A stretch of DNA of 64,000 bases from JALYYC01 sp039922495 (GTDB taxonomy: Bacteria; Chloroflexota; Dormibacteria; CF-121): contig JBDTEO010000024.1 of the NCBI GenBank assembly GCA_039922495.1, forward strand, positions 34,060 through 98,059. Reading direction: 5' to 3'. Position numbers and translations under genes: made by a program. The notes below the pieces were generated by a model that saw only the letters and a list, made by a program, of their open reading frames with translations, did not search any database and was not told the origin of the DNA. Shown here piece by piece: positions 33,930 through 41,456 of this stretch. Numbering within the stretch: the first letter of the stretch is position 1; each line of letters starts with the position of its first letter.

Positions 33930-34690
33930 CCCTCGAGCCCGCGGAGCACGGCGCTGACATCATCTTCGCGACCGCCGGTCAACTCGAGGAAGATCTGCTC
34001 CAGCGATTCGCCATCCGACCCGACCTGGCGCCGCAAATCCTGGAGGGTGCCGACCGCGATCAGGCGGCCATGGTTGATGATGGCCAGTCGCGTGCACATG
34101 CGCTCGGCGATCTCGAGAATGTGCGTGGAGAAGAACACGGTCTTGCCCTCGCGGCACACATCCTGAAGGATGTCCTTCATCTGCCGGGCGCTCTGCGGGT
34201 CGAGGCCGACGGTGGGCTCGTCGAGGAAGAGGACCTGGGGATCGTGCAGCAGGGCGGCGGCCAGCGAGATCTTCTGCCGCATCCCGCGCGAGAAACCAGA
34301 AAGGAAGTCGCCTTCCCGGTCGCTCAATTGAAACAGGTGGAGCAGGGCGTCGATGCGCCGGTCGCGGAGACGGGGCTCCACGTGGTACAGATCGCCGGAG
34401 AACTGCAGGAATTCGCGGGCGCTGAGCTTGTCATAGAGGCTGGCGGCGTCCGGAACATAGCCGATCCGGGCCTTAGCCTGCTCCGGTTCGGCCAGGATGT
34501 CGTAGCCCGCCACCCGGGCCGTTCCGGAGGTGGGCCGAAGCAGGCCGACCAGCATCTTGATGGTGGTGGTCTTGCCCGCCCCATTGGGGCCGAGGAAGCC
34601 GAACAGCTCGCCCGGCGACACCTCCAGGTCGAGATCTTCGACGGCTGTCAGGGCCCCGTACCGCTTGGTCAGCAGGCGGGCGGACAGCAC
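33926..34690 (-). CDS. ABC transporter ATP-binding protein
   Basis: The 254-residue ATPase has Walker A GPNGAGKTTT, Q-loop-region YVPDAASLYDKLSAREFLQF, signature LSGFSRGMRQKISLAAALLHDP, Walker B VLFLDEPTVGLD and the H-loop STHILEIAER. It is of the DrrA/CcmA-like type that drives ABC-2 exporters and is coupled to the permease gene by a four-base overlap. A perfect 11-bp inverted repeat lies upstream in the divergent gap. Confidence 0.94.
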   Translation of the reverse strand: MLSARLLTKRYGALTAVEDLDLEVSPGELFGFLGPNGAGKTTTIKMLVGLLRPTSGTARVAGYDILAEPEQAKARIGYVPDAASLYDKLSAREFLQFSGDLYHVEPRLRDRRIDALLHLFQLSDREGDFLSGFSRGMRQKISLAAALLHDPQVLFLDEPTVGLDPQSARQMKDILQDVCREGKTVFFSTHILEIAERMCTRLAIINHGRLIAVGTLQDLRRQVGSDGESLEQIFLELTGGREDDVSAVLRGLEG

Positions 34691-34722
34691 CGCCTCAGTC
34701 TACCGGCGGCCGCCGCCGAACT

Positions 34723-34796
34723 GGCCGAAAACCGGCGCGCCGGCCGAATTGGGCCGCAATACGAATCGGCGGGCCGTCCCCGACAGGTTTTCGGCC
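34723..34796. promoter_or_regulatory. Perfect 11-bp inverted repeat in divergent gap
   Basis: GGCCGAAAACC (34723-34733) and GGTTTTCGGCC (34786-34796) are exact inverted repeats 52 bases apart. The interval holds further GGCCG/CGGCC pairs. The element fills most of the 164-base gap between the ABC ATPase gene (minus) and the PocR-GAF-GGDEF gene (plus). It could be an operator pair for one dimeric regulator or a structured leader; nothing in the sequence decides this. Confidence 0.5.
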
Positions 34797-34854
34797 GTTA
34801 CATCGTTGTTGCTGTCGAGGATCAGACCGTGCCATAACGGCACCGGCACCGAAG

Positions 34855-36354
34855 ATGGAGGACGAACCACTAGAGGGCGAACTCGCTCCGCTGACCGGCA
34901 GCGCGGAATTCACGCGCATGGTGGATCGGTTCCAGGCCTCTACCTCCCTCAAGCTCCAGGTTTTCGACCTGGATGCCCATCCGCTGACCCCGGTCGAGGT
35001 GTATCCGCGCTACTGCCGGCTTCTGCAGGAGCGCAAGGCGTGCCCGCTCTACTTTGATCCGGCCTACCTGCGCCGCAACGAGGAGACGATCGCGGTCTGC
35101 CACTCCGGGGTGGGCCACCTGCTCGCCCCGATCCGCAACGAGAAGCAGGTCCAGATCGGCGCCGTCCTCAGCCCGGCCGTGAAATTCGCCCCGAACTCGG
35201 TCGAGGAGCTCGCCCAGCTGGCCTTCCAGCTCAAGATCTTTCCCGACGAGCTGATCCAGGCCGCCGATGCCGTCCCGGAGCATGAGCCGGAAAAGCTCCT
35301 CGGCGCCGCCGAGCTGGTCGCCGTGGGCCTCAACCTGCTTGCCGAAATGCAGGCCAAAGAGCGGGTCTCGCATGCGCTCCGCCGGCTCCAGTCACAAATC
35401 GCCGAGTCGAACGCCCAGACGCTCTGCCAGCACCTGGTGGAGGCCGTCATCTACTTAACCCGCGCTGACTACGCGCTGGTGTTGCTGATGGATGACAATG
35501 GATCCGACCTGGCATCGGGCTTCGAGCAGCCGGACCCCGACCAGTTGATCGCCCCCAAACGTCGCCTGCTGGACGGGATCGCGGAGTGGGTCAAGCATGC
35601 CGATCGCCCGGTGACCGTGCCCGATATTTCGAAGAGCGCCTGGTCCCGCTACCTGACTGACGAGGCCGTGACCGTCGGAAGCCTGGTCGGGTTGCCGATT
35701 CCAACCCAGGACGGCCGGACGACCTTTGGCGCGATCGTGGTCGGCTACGATCGGCCCCGCGACGATCTCGAGGAACCGATGAGCGCGCTCTCGAGCCTGC
35801 TCGCCGAGGGTCTGTACGCGATCGTGATGGGACGCAAGCTGATCCAGGCCGAGCAATCGGCGTTGCTCGATCCGCAGTCGGGGGCCTACAGTGGCCGGTT
35901 CCTGGATGAGCTGCTCGATCGGGAGATCAGCCGGGCCTCGCGCTTCAGCCATAACCTCGCAGTCGCGCTCATCGAGATCGACGGTTACGAAATCCTGCGT
36001 GGCAAGCACGGGGAAGCCGGCCTGGGACGGATCCTGCGCGAGTTCGTCGCCGTGATCCGAGCCAAGACCCGGCGCGTGAACACCGTGGCACGGATTCAGG
36101 ACGGGCAGTTCTGCCTCCTGATCCCGGAGGGAGACCGGGCGATCGCGGTTCGCCTGGCCGACCAACTCCGGGTTGCCCTCGAAGAGCATCCGTACGCCCC
36201 GAGCCAGGGGGCCGAGATCGTCCGGCTCGCCGTCAATACGGGCGTCGGAGCGTCGGAGGGCGGAAAGGACGACCGGACCGCATTAATGGCGCAGGCGAGG
36301 CAGGGCCTGGAGCAGTCCCGCAACGAGCGTCGTATCAGCGGCTTCAAGGCCTGA
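34855..36354 (+). CDS. PocR-GAF-GGDEF-type signalling protein with degenerate cyclase site
   Basis: A 499-residue soluble protein. Residues about 15-165 match a PocR-type sensory domain with conserved cysteines (PRYCRLLQERKACPLYFDP, AVCHSGVGHLLAPIRN). A GAF-like domain spans about 190-330. The C-terminal 170 residues have the GGDEF-domain layout (LLDPQSGAYSGRFLDELLDREISRASRF, ALIEIDGYEIL). The GGDEF signature itself is IQDGQFCLL, so diguanylate cyclase activity is unlikely. It may bind c-di-GMP or GTP, or act through interactions. Divergent from the ABC exporter. Confidence 0.78.
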   Translation: MEDEPLEGELAPLTGSAEFTRMVDRFQASTSLKLQVFDLDAHPLTPVEVYPRYCRLLQERKACPLYFDPAYLRRNEETIAVCHSGVGHLLAPIRNEKQVQIGAVLSPAVKFAPNSVEELAQLAFQLKIFPDELIQAADAVPEHEPEKLLGAAELVAVGLNLLAEMQAKERVSHALRRLQSQIAESNAQTLCQHLVEAVIYLTRADYALVLLMDDNGSDLASGFEQPDPDQLIAPKRRLLDGIAEWVKHADRPVTVPDISKSAWSRYLTDEAVTVGSLVGLPIPTQDGRTTFGAIVVGYDRPRDDLEEPMSALSSLLAEGLYAIVMGRKLIQAEQSALLDPQSGAYSGRFLDELLDREISRASRFSHNLAVALIEIDGYEILRGKHGEAGLGRILREFVAVIRAKTRRVNTVARIQDGQFCLLIPEGDRAIAVRLADQLRVALEEHPYAPSQGAEIVRLAVNTGVGASEGGKDDRTALMAQARQGLEQSRNERRISGFKA

Positions 36355-36406
36355 CCGATCTCGGGTGCCGGCCCGATAGTCCCCGGACGGCGCGGCAGCC
36401 AGCATA

Positions 36407-37324
36407 GTGGATGGTGTGAAAGTTGTGATCGCGGGCGGGACCGGTTTTATTGGCCGCCACCTCTCGGCCAACCTGGTCACCCACGGGCATGAGGTGATCG
36501 TCCTCAGTCGCGGCGGTGACCAGGCGCGGGCCGAGCCAGGCGTGCGGCTGGTGGCGTGGGACGCCCGGTCCACCTCGGGCGGATGGACGGATCAGCTGCG
36601 CGGAGCGGACGGGATCGTCAACCTTGCCGGCGCCAGCATCGGTTCGGGACGCTGGACCAAACGCCGGATGGCGGAGATTTTGACCAGCCGGCTGACGGCC
36701 ACCGGCGCCATCGTCGAGGCGCTTGCGCAAACGCCCGCGGAGCGACCTCGCGTCCTCGTCAGCGCCTCCGGCATCGACTATTACGGCGACCGCGGCGAGG
36801 AAACCATCACCGAGGAGAGCGCGCCAGGCGGGTCATTTCTGGCCCGCGTGAGCCAGCAGTGGGAAGCGGCGGCGCGTCAGGCGGAACCGCTCGGGGTCCG
36901 GGTGGTGCTGCTGCGCACCGCGCTCGTCTTCGGTCGTGGCGCCCCGGCGTTCCGCCTGATGGTGCTGCCCTTCCGCCTCTTTGCCGGCGGTCCCCTCGGT
37001 CACGGGCGGCAATGGTTTACCTGGATCCACCTCGACGACCTGGTGGCGCTCTACCGCTTCGCCCTCGAGCACGACGCCGTCAAGGGACCGCTCAACGCGG
37101 TCGCCCCGGATCTCCGGCGGCAGCGGGAGGTCGCCCGCGAAATCGGGCGCGCCCTGCACCGGCCGTCGATCATGCCGGCCCCCGCCCCGCTGCTCAACCT
37201 CGCCCTTGGCCACCAGTCGGATTTGCTACTGCACGGCCGTCGGGCCACCCCGCAGAAGGCGGAACGCCTCGGGTACGCCTTCCGGTTCCCCGACCTCCCC
37301 GCGGCCCTAGCCAGCACGCTCTAG
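36407..37324 (+). CDS. TIGR01777-type epimerase (SDR family, YfcH/SulA-like)
   Basis: A 305-residue extended short-chain dehydrogenase-like protein. The NAD(P) Rossmann motif is VVIAGGTGFIGRHLS. It also has IVNLAGASIGSGRWTKRRMAEILTSRL, LVSASGIDYYGDRG, the late WFTWIHLDDLV and a C-terminal DUF1731-like end (GRRATPQKAERLGYAFRFPDL). These match the TIGR01777 group, with no settled substrate. GTG 36407 is the longest start; GTG 36416 (MKVVIAGG) is equally good. No membrane segment. Confidence 0.9.
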   Translation: MDGVKVVIAGGTGFIGRHLSANLVTHGHEVIVLSRGGDQARAEPGVRLVAWDARSTSGGWTDQLRGADGIVNLAGASIGSGRWTKRRMAEILTSRLTATGAIVEALAQTPAERPRVLVSASGIDYYGDRGEETITEESAPGGSFLARVSQQWEAAARQAEPLGVRVVLLRTALVFGRGAPAFRLMVLPFRLFAGGPLGHGRQWFTWIHLDDLVALYRFALEHDAVKGPLNAVAPDLRRQREVAREIGRALHRPSIMPAPAPLLNLALGHQSDLLLHGRRATPQKAERLGYAFRFPDLPAALASTL

Positions 37325-37375
37325 CGCCCGCGCAACCCCGGGTCCCGGGTAGTCGGCCGGCCGTGTAGTTTCGTC

Positions 37376-37404
37376 TTGACAAATACACGGATTAGTGGCA
37401 TAGT
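37376..37404 (+). promoter_or_regulatory. Sigma70-type promoter
   Basis: A perfect -35 box TTGACA (37376-37381) is followed after 17 bases by CATAGT (37399-37404), matching four of six bases of TATAAT. It lies 42 bases before the ATG of the first gene of the VirB2/VirB6/M23/SSB operon and after the epimerase stop. It is among the clearest consensus promoters in the window. Confidence 0.7.
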
Positions 37405-37445
37405 AAGCGGCGTTGCCGCCAGTCGCGTCCGCCCAGGAGTGCCAG

Positions 37446-37811
37446 ATGCCCGCACTGTGGAAGACCGTCTTGATCGGAGGTGAGGTCACCGTGCTGGCCG
37501 CGTTCACCGGCGTCGGCCTCCATCTCGCGCTCCAGCCGCACCGTCCCTCGCTGCGTCCCCCCACCCCGATCCTGATCCCGGTCGGCTCCCCGCCGGAGGC
37601 GGCCGCGCCGCGAGCAACCGTGACGGCCACGCCGGCGACCCCGTCGGCCGCGCCCCGGCCCACCGGCGTCAGCGCCGACTGGGTCGACCGCCTGGGCCAC
37701 GCGGATCGCAATCTGCTGGCGAGCCAATGGGACATCCTCGAGCGGCTCATCGGCGGGATGGAGCGCTACCTCCGCGAGCGGGTGGTCCCGCAGATGGAGC
37801 ACCGTCGCTGA
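37446..37811 (+). CDS. Proline-rich single-pass membrane protein (121 aa)
   Basis: First gene of the small operon after the promoter at 37376. The product has an N-terminal transmembrane helix (TVLIGGEVTVLAAFTGVGLHLAL), a Pro/Ala/Thr-rich linker of about 50 residues, and an amphipathic C-terminal helix (LASQWDILERLIGGMERYLRERVV). ATG 37446 is supported by AGGAG six bases upstream. No family is recognised. The next gene starts inside its stop (TGATG). Confidence 0.68.
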   Translation: MPALWKTVLIGGEVTVLAAFTGVGLHLALQPHRPSLRPPTPILIPVGSPPEAAAPRATVTATPATPSAAPRPTGVSADWVDRLGHADRNLLASQWDILERLIGGMERYLRERVVPQMEHRR

Positions 37812-38041
37812 TGGACCAGCTGAAGCATCTGATCGAGGTCTGGACCGGCTACGCCCAGGGGCTGACCGGCAGCATCGGCGCGCTGGCCTTCGTTATGGCC
37901 TTCATCTGGAAAATGATCGCGATCGAACCTCGTAGCGTCATGGAGGCGAAACGATGGATCGGCCGAATCGTCTTCGGCACCATCGGCGTCGAGATGGCAG
38001 GGCTGCTGGTCCATGTCCTGGTGGACTCGGTCAATCGCTAG
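37811..38041 (+). CDS. Small two-helix membrane protein, VirB2/TrbC-like in layout (76 aa)
   Basis: The product has two hydrophobic helices (GLTGSIGALAFVMAFIWKMIA and RIVFGTIGVEMAGLLVHVLV) with a basic loop between them (EPRSVMEAKRW). Size and topology resemble VirB2/TrbC-type pilin subunits of type IV secretion systems, although no signal peptide is evident and sequence similarity alone is weak. It overlaps the previous stop as TGATG and precedes a TrbL/VirB6-like gene, which is the main support for the call. Confidence 0.5.
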   Translation: MDQLKHLIEVWTGYAQGLTGSIGALAFVMAFIWKMIAIEPRSVMEAKRWIGRIVFGTIGVEMAGLLVHVLVDSVNR

Positions 38042-38068
38042 TGTGGTCGCCCCGCCGCGCCGGCTTGA

Positions 38069-38935
38069 GTGCTAGAGATTTTTTCCGGGCTGGTGACCGG
38101 ATTCTTCAACAACCTCATCAACGACGTGTCGGGATCGGTGTCCGGGACGGTCGAGAGCTACCTGCTGAGCACCCACGATGTGTCGACCTTCTCGGCGCGC
38201 CCGCTGACCGACGATCCCGCGATCCAGGCGATGTTCCATCTCACGCTGGCCCTTGCCGACCTGCTGCTGGTTCTCGTGTTCACCTATGCCTTTCTCCGAA
38301 GTCAGTGGGAACGCAGCTTCCGCGCCCATTACACCCTCAAGGTGATCCTCCCCCGAACCATGGCTGCGATTGCGATCGGCCATTTCGCGCTGCTCTTCGG
38401 GCAGATGGCGATCGACCTGAACAACGCGTTGGTGCACGCCGTCTGGACGCAGCCGTTTCCCGGCGGTCCCACGCGCTTGCCCTGGGCGACCGCGCTGGCA
38501 ACCGGCTTTGGCCTTCCCCTGTTTCAGATCATCGTGCGGCTCGCGATCGTCGTGATGCTCGTCATCGTGGCGCTGACCTACGTCGTGCGCTTTGCGCTCC
38601 TCTCCGTGTTGCTGGCGATCGCGCCGCTCGCCGCGTTGTGCATGATCCTGCCGGACACGAAGCGCTATGCACAGTCGTGGCTGCGCATCTTTTTATTGAC
38701 CGTCTTCATGCAGTTTGCGCAGGTCCTGGTGCTTCGGTTTGCCAGCCTGTTTGCCAGCGAGCTCAACGGTAGTCCGATCGAGGCCTTGTACGGGCTGGCC
38801 GTCCTGTATCTGCTGATCAAGGTGCCCGGCCTGATGAATGCCTCCGCCCACCTCGAGTCGAAGGCCGAGCACTTCACCGAGAGCCTCGCCAAGAAGGCGG
38901 TCAAAGGCGCGATGGCGGCGAAGGCGGGAGCGTGA
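38069..38935 (+). CDS. TrbL/VirB6-like polytopic membrane protein
   Basis: A 288-residue protein with about six transmembrane helices (LTLALADLLLVLVFTYAFL, IAIGHFALLFGQMAIDLNNAL, FQIIVRLAIVVMLVIVALTYVVRFALLSVLLAIAPLAAL split into two, IFLLTVFMQFAQVLVL, ALYGLAVLYLLIKVPGLM). The pattern of RFALLSVLLAIAPLAALCMILP followed by WLRIFLLTVFMQ is typical of TrbL/VirB6 inner-membrane channel proteins of type IV secretion and conjugation. Start is GTG 38069. It overlaps the M23 peptidase gene by four bases. VirB4 and VirD4 ATPases are not present nearby. Confidence 0.68.
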   Translation: MLEIFSGLVTGFFNNLINDVSGSVSGTVESYLLSTHDVSTFSARPLTDDPAIQAMFHLTLALADLLLVLVFTYAFLRSQWERSFRAHYTLKVILPRTMAAIAIGHFALLFGQMAIDLNNALVHAVWTQPFPGGPTRLPWATALATGFGLPLFQIIVRLAIVVMLVIVALTYVVRFALLSVLLAIAPLAALCMILPDTKRYAQSWLRIFLLTVFMQFAQVLVLRFASLFASELNGSPIEALYGLAVLYLLIKVPGLMNASAHLESKAEHFTESLAKKAVKGAMAAKAGA

Positions 38936-39492
38936 CCCCGTTCCTGGCCGGCCGCTTCGGCTTGCTGGCCTGGTCCTGGCGGCGGGGACTGCTGGGGCTT
39001 GGCGCGGCCTGCGTCATGGTGCCGGTGCTGATGGCGGCGATGGTGGTTCAGGCGCAGGGTGGACACCCAGCCGGCCTCGCGGTTCCAGTCCGGCACGCCG
39101 TGTTGACGCAGCTCTTCGGATGTACCGCGCTCGAGCTCGAACCCTGGTCGCAGGCCTGTGCGACACACCATTTTCACAGTGGGGTGGACCTGGCCGCGCC
39201 GCTCGACACGCCCGTCTACGCAGCCTCCGGCGGCACCGTGCTGGTCGACCGACAACGGGGCGGCTATGGCCTCTACATGATCGTCAGCCGCGACCCCCAG
39301 CTCAGCACGCTCTATGGACACGTGGACATGCCGCTGGTCCAGACCGGGGAGCGGGTCACCGCCGGACAGCTGATCGCGCTCATGGGATCGACCGGCAACA
39401 GTACCGGGCCGCACCTGCATTTCGAGGTGCGCATCGCAGGCGTGCCGGTCGATCCGCTCCCGCTCCTCAGCGGCGCTCTGACGGGGAGGTGA
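38932..39492 (+). CDS. M23-family metallopeptidase (peptidoglycan hydrolase), membrane-anchored
   Basis: The 186-residue protein has an N-terminal transmembrane helix (GLLGLGAACVMVPVLMAAMVV) and a C-terminal LytM/M23 domain: HFHSGVDLAAPLDTPVYAASGGTV with the first zinc His and Asp, YMIVSRD, TLYGHVDMPLV and GPHLHFEVRI with the HxH ligands. It would cleave peptide cross-bridges of peptidoglycan. In Gram-positive-type conjugation systems such enzymes open the wall for the secretion channel, which fits the preceding VirB6-like gene. Confidence 0.87.
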   Translation: MTPFLAGRFGLLAWSWRRGLLGLGAACVMVPVLMAAMVVQAQGGHPAGLAVPVRHAVLTQLFGCTALELEPWSQACATHHFHSGVDLAAPLDTPVYAASGGTVLVDRQRGGYGLYMIVSRDPQLSTLYGHVDMPLVQTGERVTAGQLIALMGSTGNSTGPHLHFEVRIAGVPVDPLPLLSGALTGR

Positions 39493-39551
39493 TCGCCAAG
39501 CAGAATCTGGCGGCGTGGTCCATCAATCCAAGCACCTGCGGAGGGAGTCCT

Positions 39552-39929
39552 ATGGTCAATCGCGTCACGCTCGTCGGTCGCCTCACCCGCGACCCCGAGA
39601 TGGTCACCAGCCCGAAGGGGCTGGCCATTGCCAAGCTGCGGCTTGCCACCACCACCCATGGAAAGGACGACGAGGGCGCACGAGTCGAAGACGTCCAGTA
39701 CCACTCGCTGGTCGCGTTCGGGCGGCTGGCGGAGATCTGCCAGGAATACCTCACGCGGGGCAAGTTGATCTACGCGGAGGGAAAGTTGCGCAGCCATGAG
39801 TGGGATGGCAAAGACGGCTTGCGCCGCTACACCACGGAGGTGATCGTCGACGTCATGCAGATGCTGAGTCCAAAGAGTGAGGCCGCTCCCGAAGCGGCCC
39901 GTCCGCTGGCGGAAGCGGTCGGGGCGTAG
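39552..39929 (+). CDS. ssb: Single-stranded DNA-binding protein lacking the acidic tip
   Basis: A 125-residue OB-fold SSB: MVNRVTLVGRLTRDPEM, LATTTHGKDDEG, VQYHSLVAFGRLAEICQEYLTRGKLIYAEGKLRSHEWDGKDG and the C-terminal strand YTTEVIVDVMQML. The linker is very short (about 20 residues) and ends PLAEAVGA. The conserved acidic DDDIPF-like tip that recruits partner proteins is missing. ATG 39552 is supported by GGAGGGAG. It is 59 bases after the M23 gene and is likely part of the same operon. It may be a specialised rather than housekeeping SSB. Confidence 0.88.
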   Translation: MVNRVTLVGRLTRDPEMVTSPKGLAIAKLRLATTTHGKDDEGARVEDVQYHSLVAFGRLAEICQEYLTRGKLIYAEGKLRSHEWDGKDGLRRYTTEVIVDVMQMLSPKSEAAPEAARPLAEAVGA

Positions 39930-39939
39930 GGCAAGCATC

Positions 39940-40074
39940 ATGGTCAGCCCGACGACCCTGTACGACGAGTACGACCCCGATGCCTTCGACGAAACCAGCG
40001 AGGAGTTGGCCTATCGCCTGCCCGGCAGCTACATCTCCCCGGAGATCGACCTCGACGACCCGATGGCGCGCTGA
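39940..40074 (+). CDS. Small acidic protein (44 aa)
   Basis: A 44-residue, strongly acidic peptide (YDEYDPDAFDETSEELAYRL, then GSYISPEIDLDDPMAR) starting 10 bases after the ssb stop. The same frame is open upstream to at least 39877 inside ssb. The end EIDLDDPM loosely recalls the acidic DDDIPF tip missing from this SSB. No family is recognised; it is too short for certainty, but the biased composition suggests a real product. Confidence 0.5.
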   Translation: MVSPTTLYDEYDPDAFDETSEELAYRLPGSYISPEIDLDDPMAR

Positions 40075-40148
40075 GCAGCGCGAACATGACCCGGGGGGCG
40101 CCGCACGGCGCCCTCCAAATTCGGTGAATGCGATTAACCTTGCTGGCG

Positions 40149-41246
40149 ATGGCCCTTGGTGTCGGCATGGTTGGACCGCCAAACGTCGGGAAATCCACGC
40201 TCTTCAATGCGCTGACCCGGGCGGGGGTTGGCGTCGCCTCCTACGCGTTCAGCACCATCGAACCGAACACGGCCATCGTTGAGGTCCCCGATGCGCGGTT
40301 GGACGTCCTGGCGCGGATGTACAAGCCGAAAAAGGTGACACCGACGGTGATGAAGTTCGTCGACGTCGCGGGATTGGTGGCGGGGGCCAGTCGCGGCGAG
40401 GGCATGGGCAATCAGTTTCTGTCGAACATCCGCGAGCTCGATGCGCTGGCCATGGTGGTGCGCTGTTTTCGAGACTCGAACGTGCCGCATGTCACCGACC
40501 ACCTGGATCCGAAGGCCGACATGGCGATGGTGAACCTCGAGCTGGCGCTGGCCGACCTCGAGGTGGTCAACAAGCGACGCGAGAAGATCGGCAGCAGCGC
40601 CCGTCTCAAGCCGGGAGCCAGGGAACAGGAGGAACTCCAGATGCTCGATCGGATCGCCGCCCACCTCGACCAGGGGAAGCCGATCCGGACCATGGCGTTC
40701 GAGGCGGAGGAGGCAAAACTCCTAAAAAGCTACGCCTTCCTCACCGCCAAGCCCGTCGTCTACGTCGCCAATGTCGCCGAGAACCAGATCGGCGTCGACA
40801 CTCCCGAGTTACGCGCGGTCATCGAGGAAGCCGAGGCCGAGCACGCGGGGTGGATCGCGCTCTCCGCGAAGCTCGAGTCGGACGTGCGCGAACTGTCCGA
40901 CGAGGAAGCTGCCGCCTTCCTGCAGGACGCCGGCCTGACCGAACCGGCGCTCAACGCCTTCATCGCGGCCGCCTACAAACTGCTCAACCTCCTCACTTTC
41001 CTGACCGCCGGCGAGCCGGAAGTCCGGGCCTGGACGGTCCGACAGGGAGCCAAAGCGCCGGAGGCGGCGGGCGTGATCCACAGCGACTTCGAGCGCGGCT
41101 TCATCAAGGCCGAGATCGTCTCCTACGAGGACCTGGTCGAGGCCGGCGCCTTTGCCGCCGCGCGCGAGCGGGGCACGGTGCGCCTCGAGGGTCGGGACTA
41201 CCTGATGAAGGACGGCGACGTCTGCCTTTTCCGTTTCAACGTCTGA
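40149..41246 (+). CDS. ychF: Redox-regulated ATPase/GTPase YchF
   Basis: The 365-residue OBG-family protein has P-loop GPPNVGKSTLFNALT, switch II FVDVAGLVAGASRGEGMGNQFLSNIRE, a degenerate G4 region (YVANVAENQ), a helical insert and a C-terminal TGS domain (WTVRQGAKAPEAAGVIHSDFERGFIKAEIV, LMKDGDVCLFRFNV). YchF prefers ATP and binds ribosomes. ATG 40149 (MALGVGMVG) is chosen because it matches usual family starts; ATG 40128 would add seven residues. Confidence 0.94.
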   Translation: MALGVGMVGPPNVGKSTLFNALTRAGVGVASYAFSTIEPNTAIVEVPDARLDVLARMYKPKKVTPTVMKFVDVAGLVAGASRGEGMGNQFLSNIRELDALAMVVRCFRDSNVPHVTDHLDPKADMAMVNLELALADLEVVNKRREKIGSSARLKPGAREQEELQMLDRIAAHLDQGKPIRTMAFEAEEAKLLKSYAFLTAKPVVYVANVAENQIGVDTPELRAVIEEAEAEHAGWIALSAKLESDVRELSDEEAAAFLQDAGLTEPALNAFIAAAYKLLNLLTFLTAGEPEVRAWTVRQGAKAPEAAGVIHSDFERGFIKAEIVSYEDLVEAGAFAAARERGTVRLEGRDYLMKDGDVCLFRFNV

Positions 41247-41341
41247 GCCGGTTCCCTGGGGAGAAAAACAACAAGGACCAGATGAGGAGGGGCATTGCAG
41301 CGGCGATGGCAGGACGGCTGCAGGAATCTGGCCCTTGTTGG

Positions 41342-41386
41342 CTCGCGGCGTAGGGTACGCTATATCTTGTACCCGCGAGGATTTTT
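41342..41386 (+). terminator. Probable Rho-independent terminator after ychF
   Basis: CTCGC (41342-41346) pairs with GCGAG (41375-41379), and GGGTAC (41353-41358) pairs with GTACCC (41369-41374) around a ten-base loop, with a six-base bulge on the left arm. ATTTTTA follows at once. It lies about 95 bases after the ychF stop. The bulge weakens it, so it may also have a leader role for the next gene. Confidence 0.5.
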
Positions 41387-41456
41387 AACACAGCCCGTTG
41401 GATGTGTCAAGCGCTTATCCACTTTCGCGGTAAACTCCACACCGCGAATTCGGTCC

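Noticed and set aside
31219..33963. 914-codon open frame on the minus strand across the thymidine kinase and the ABC permease
   Set aside because: It is an Arg/Pro-rich shadow of the two real genes in high-GC sequence and shows no conserved motifs.
37376..40074. Complete conjugative element
   Set aside because: No VirB4, VirD4, relaxase, integrase, transposase or direct repeat ends are visible; only a partial type IV-like set is present.
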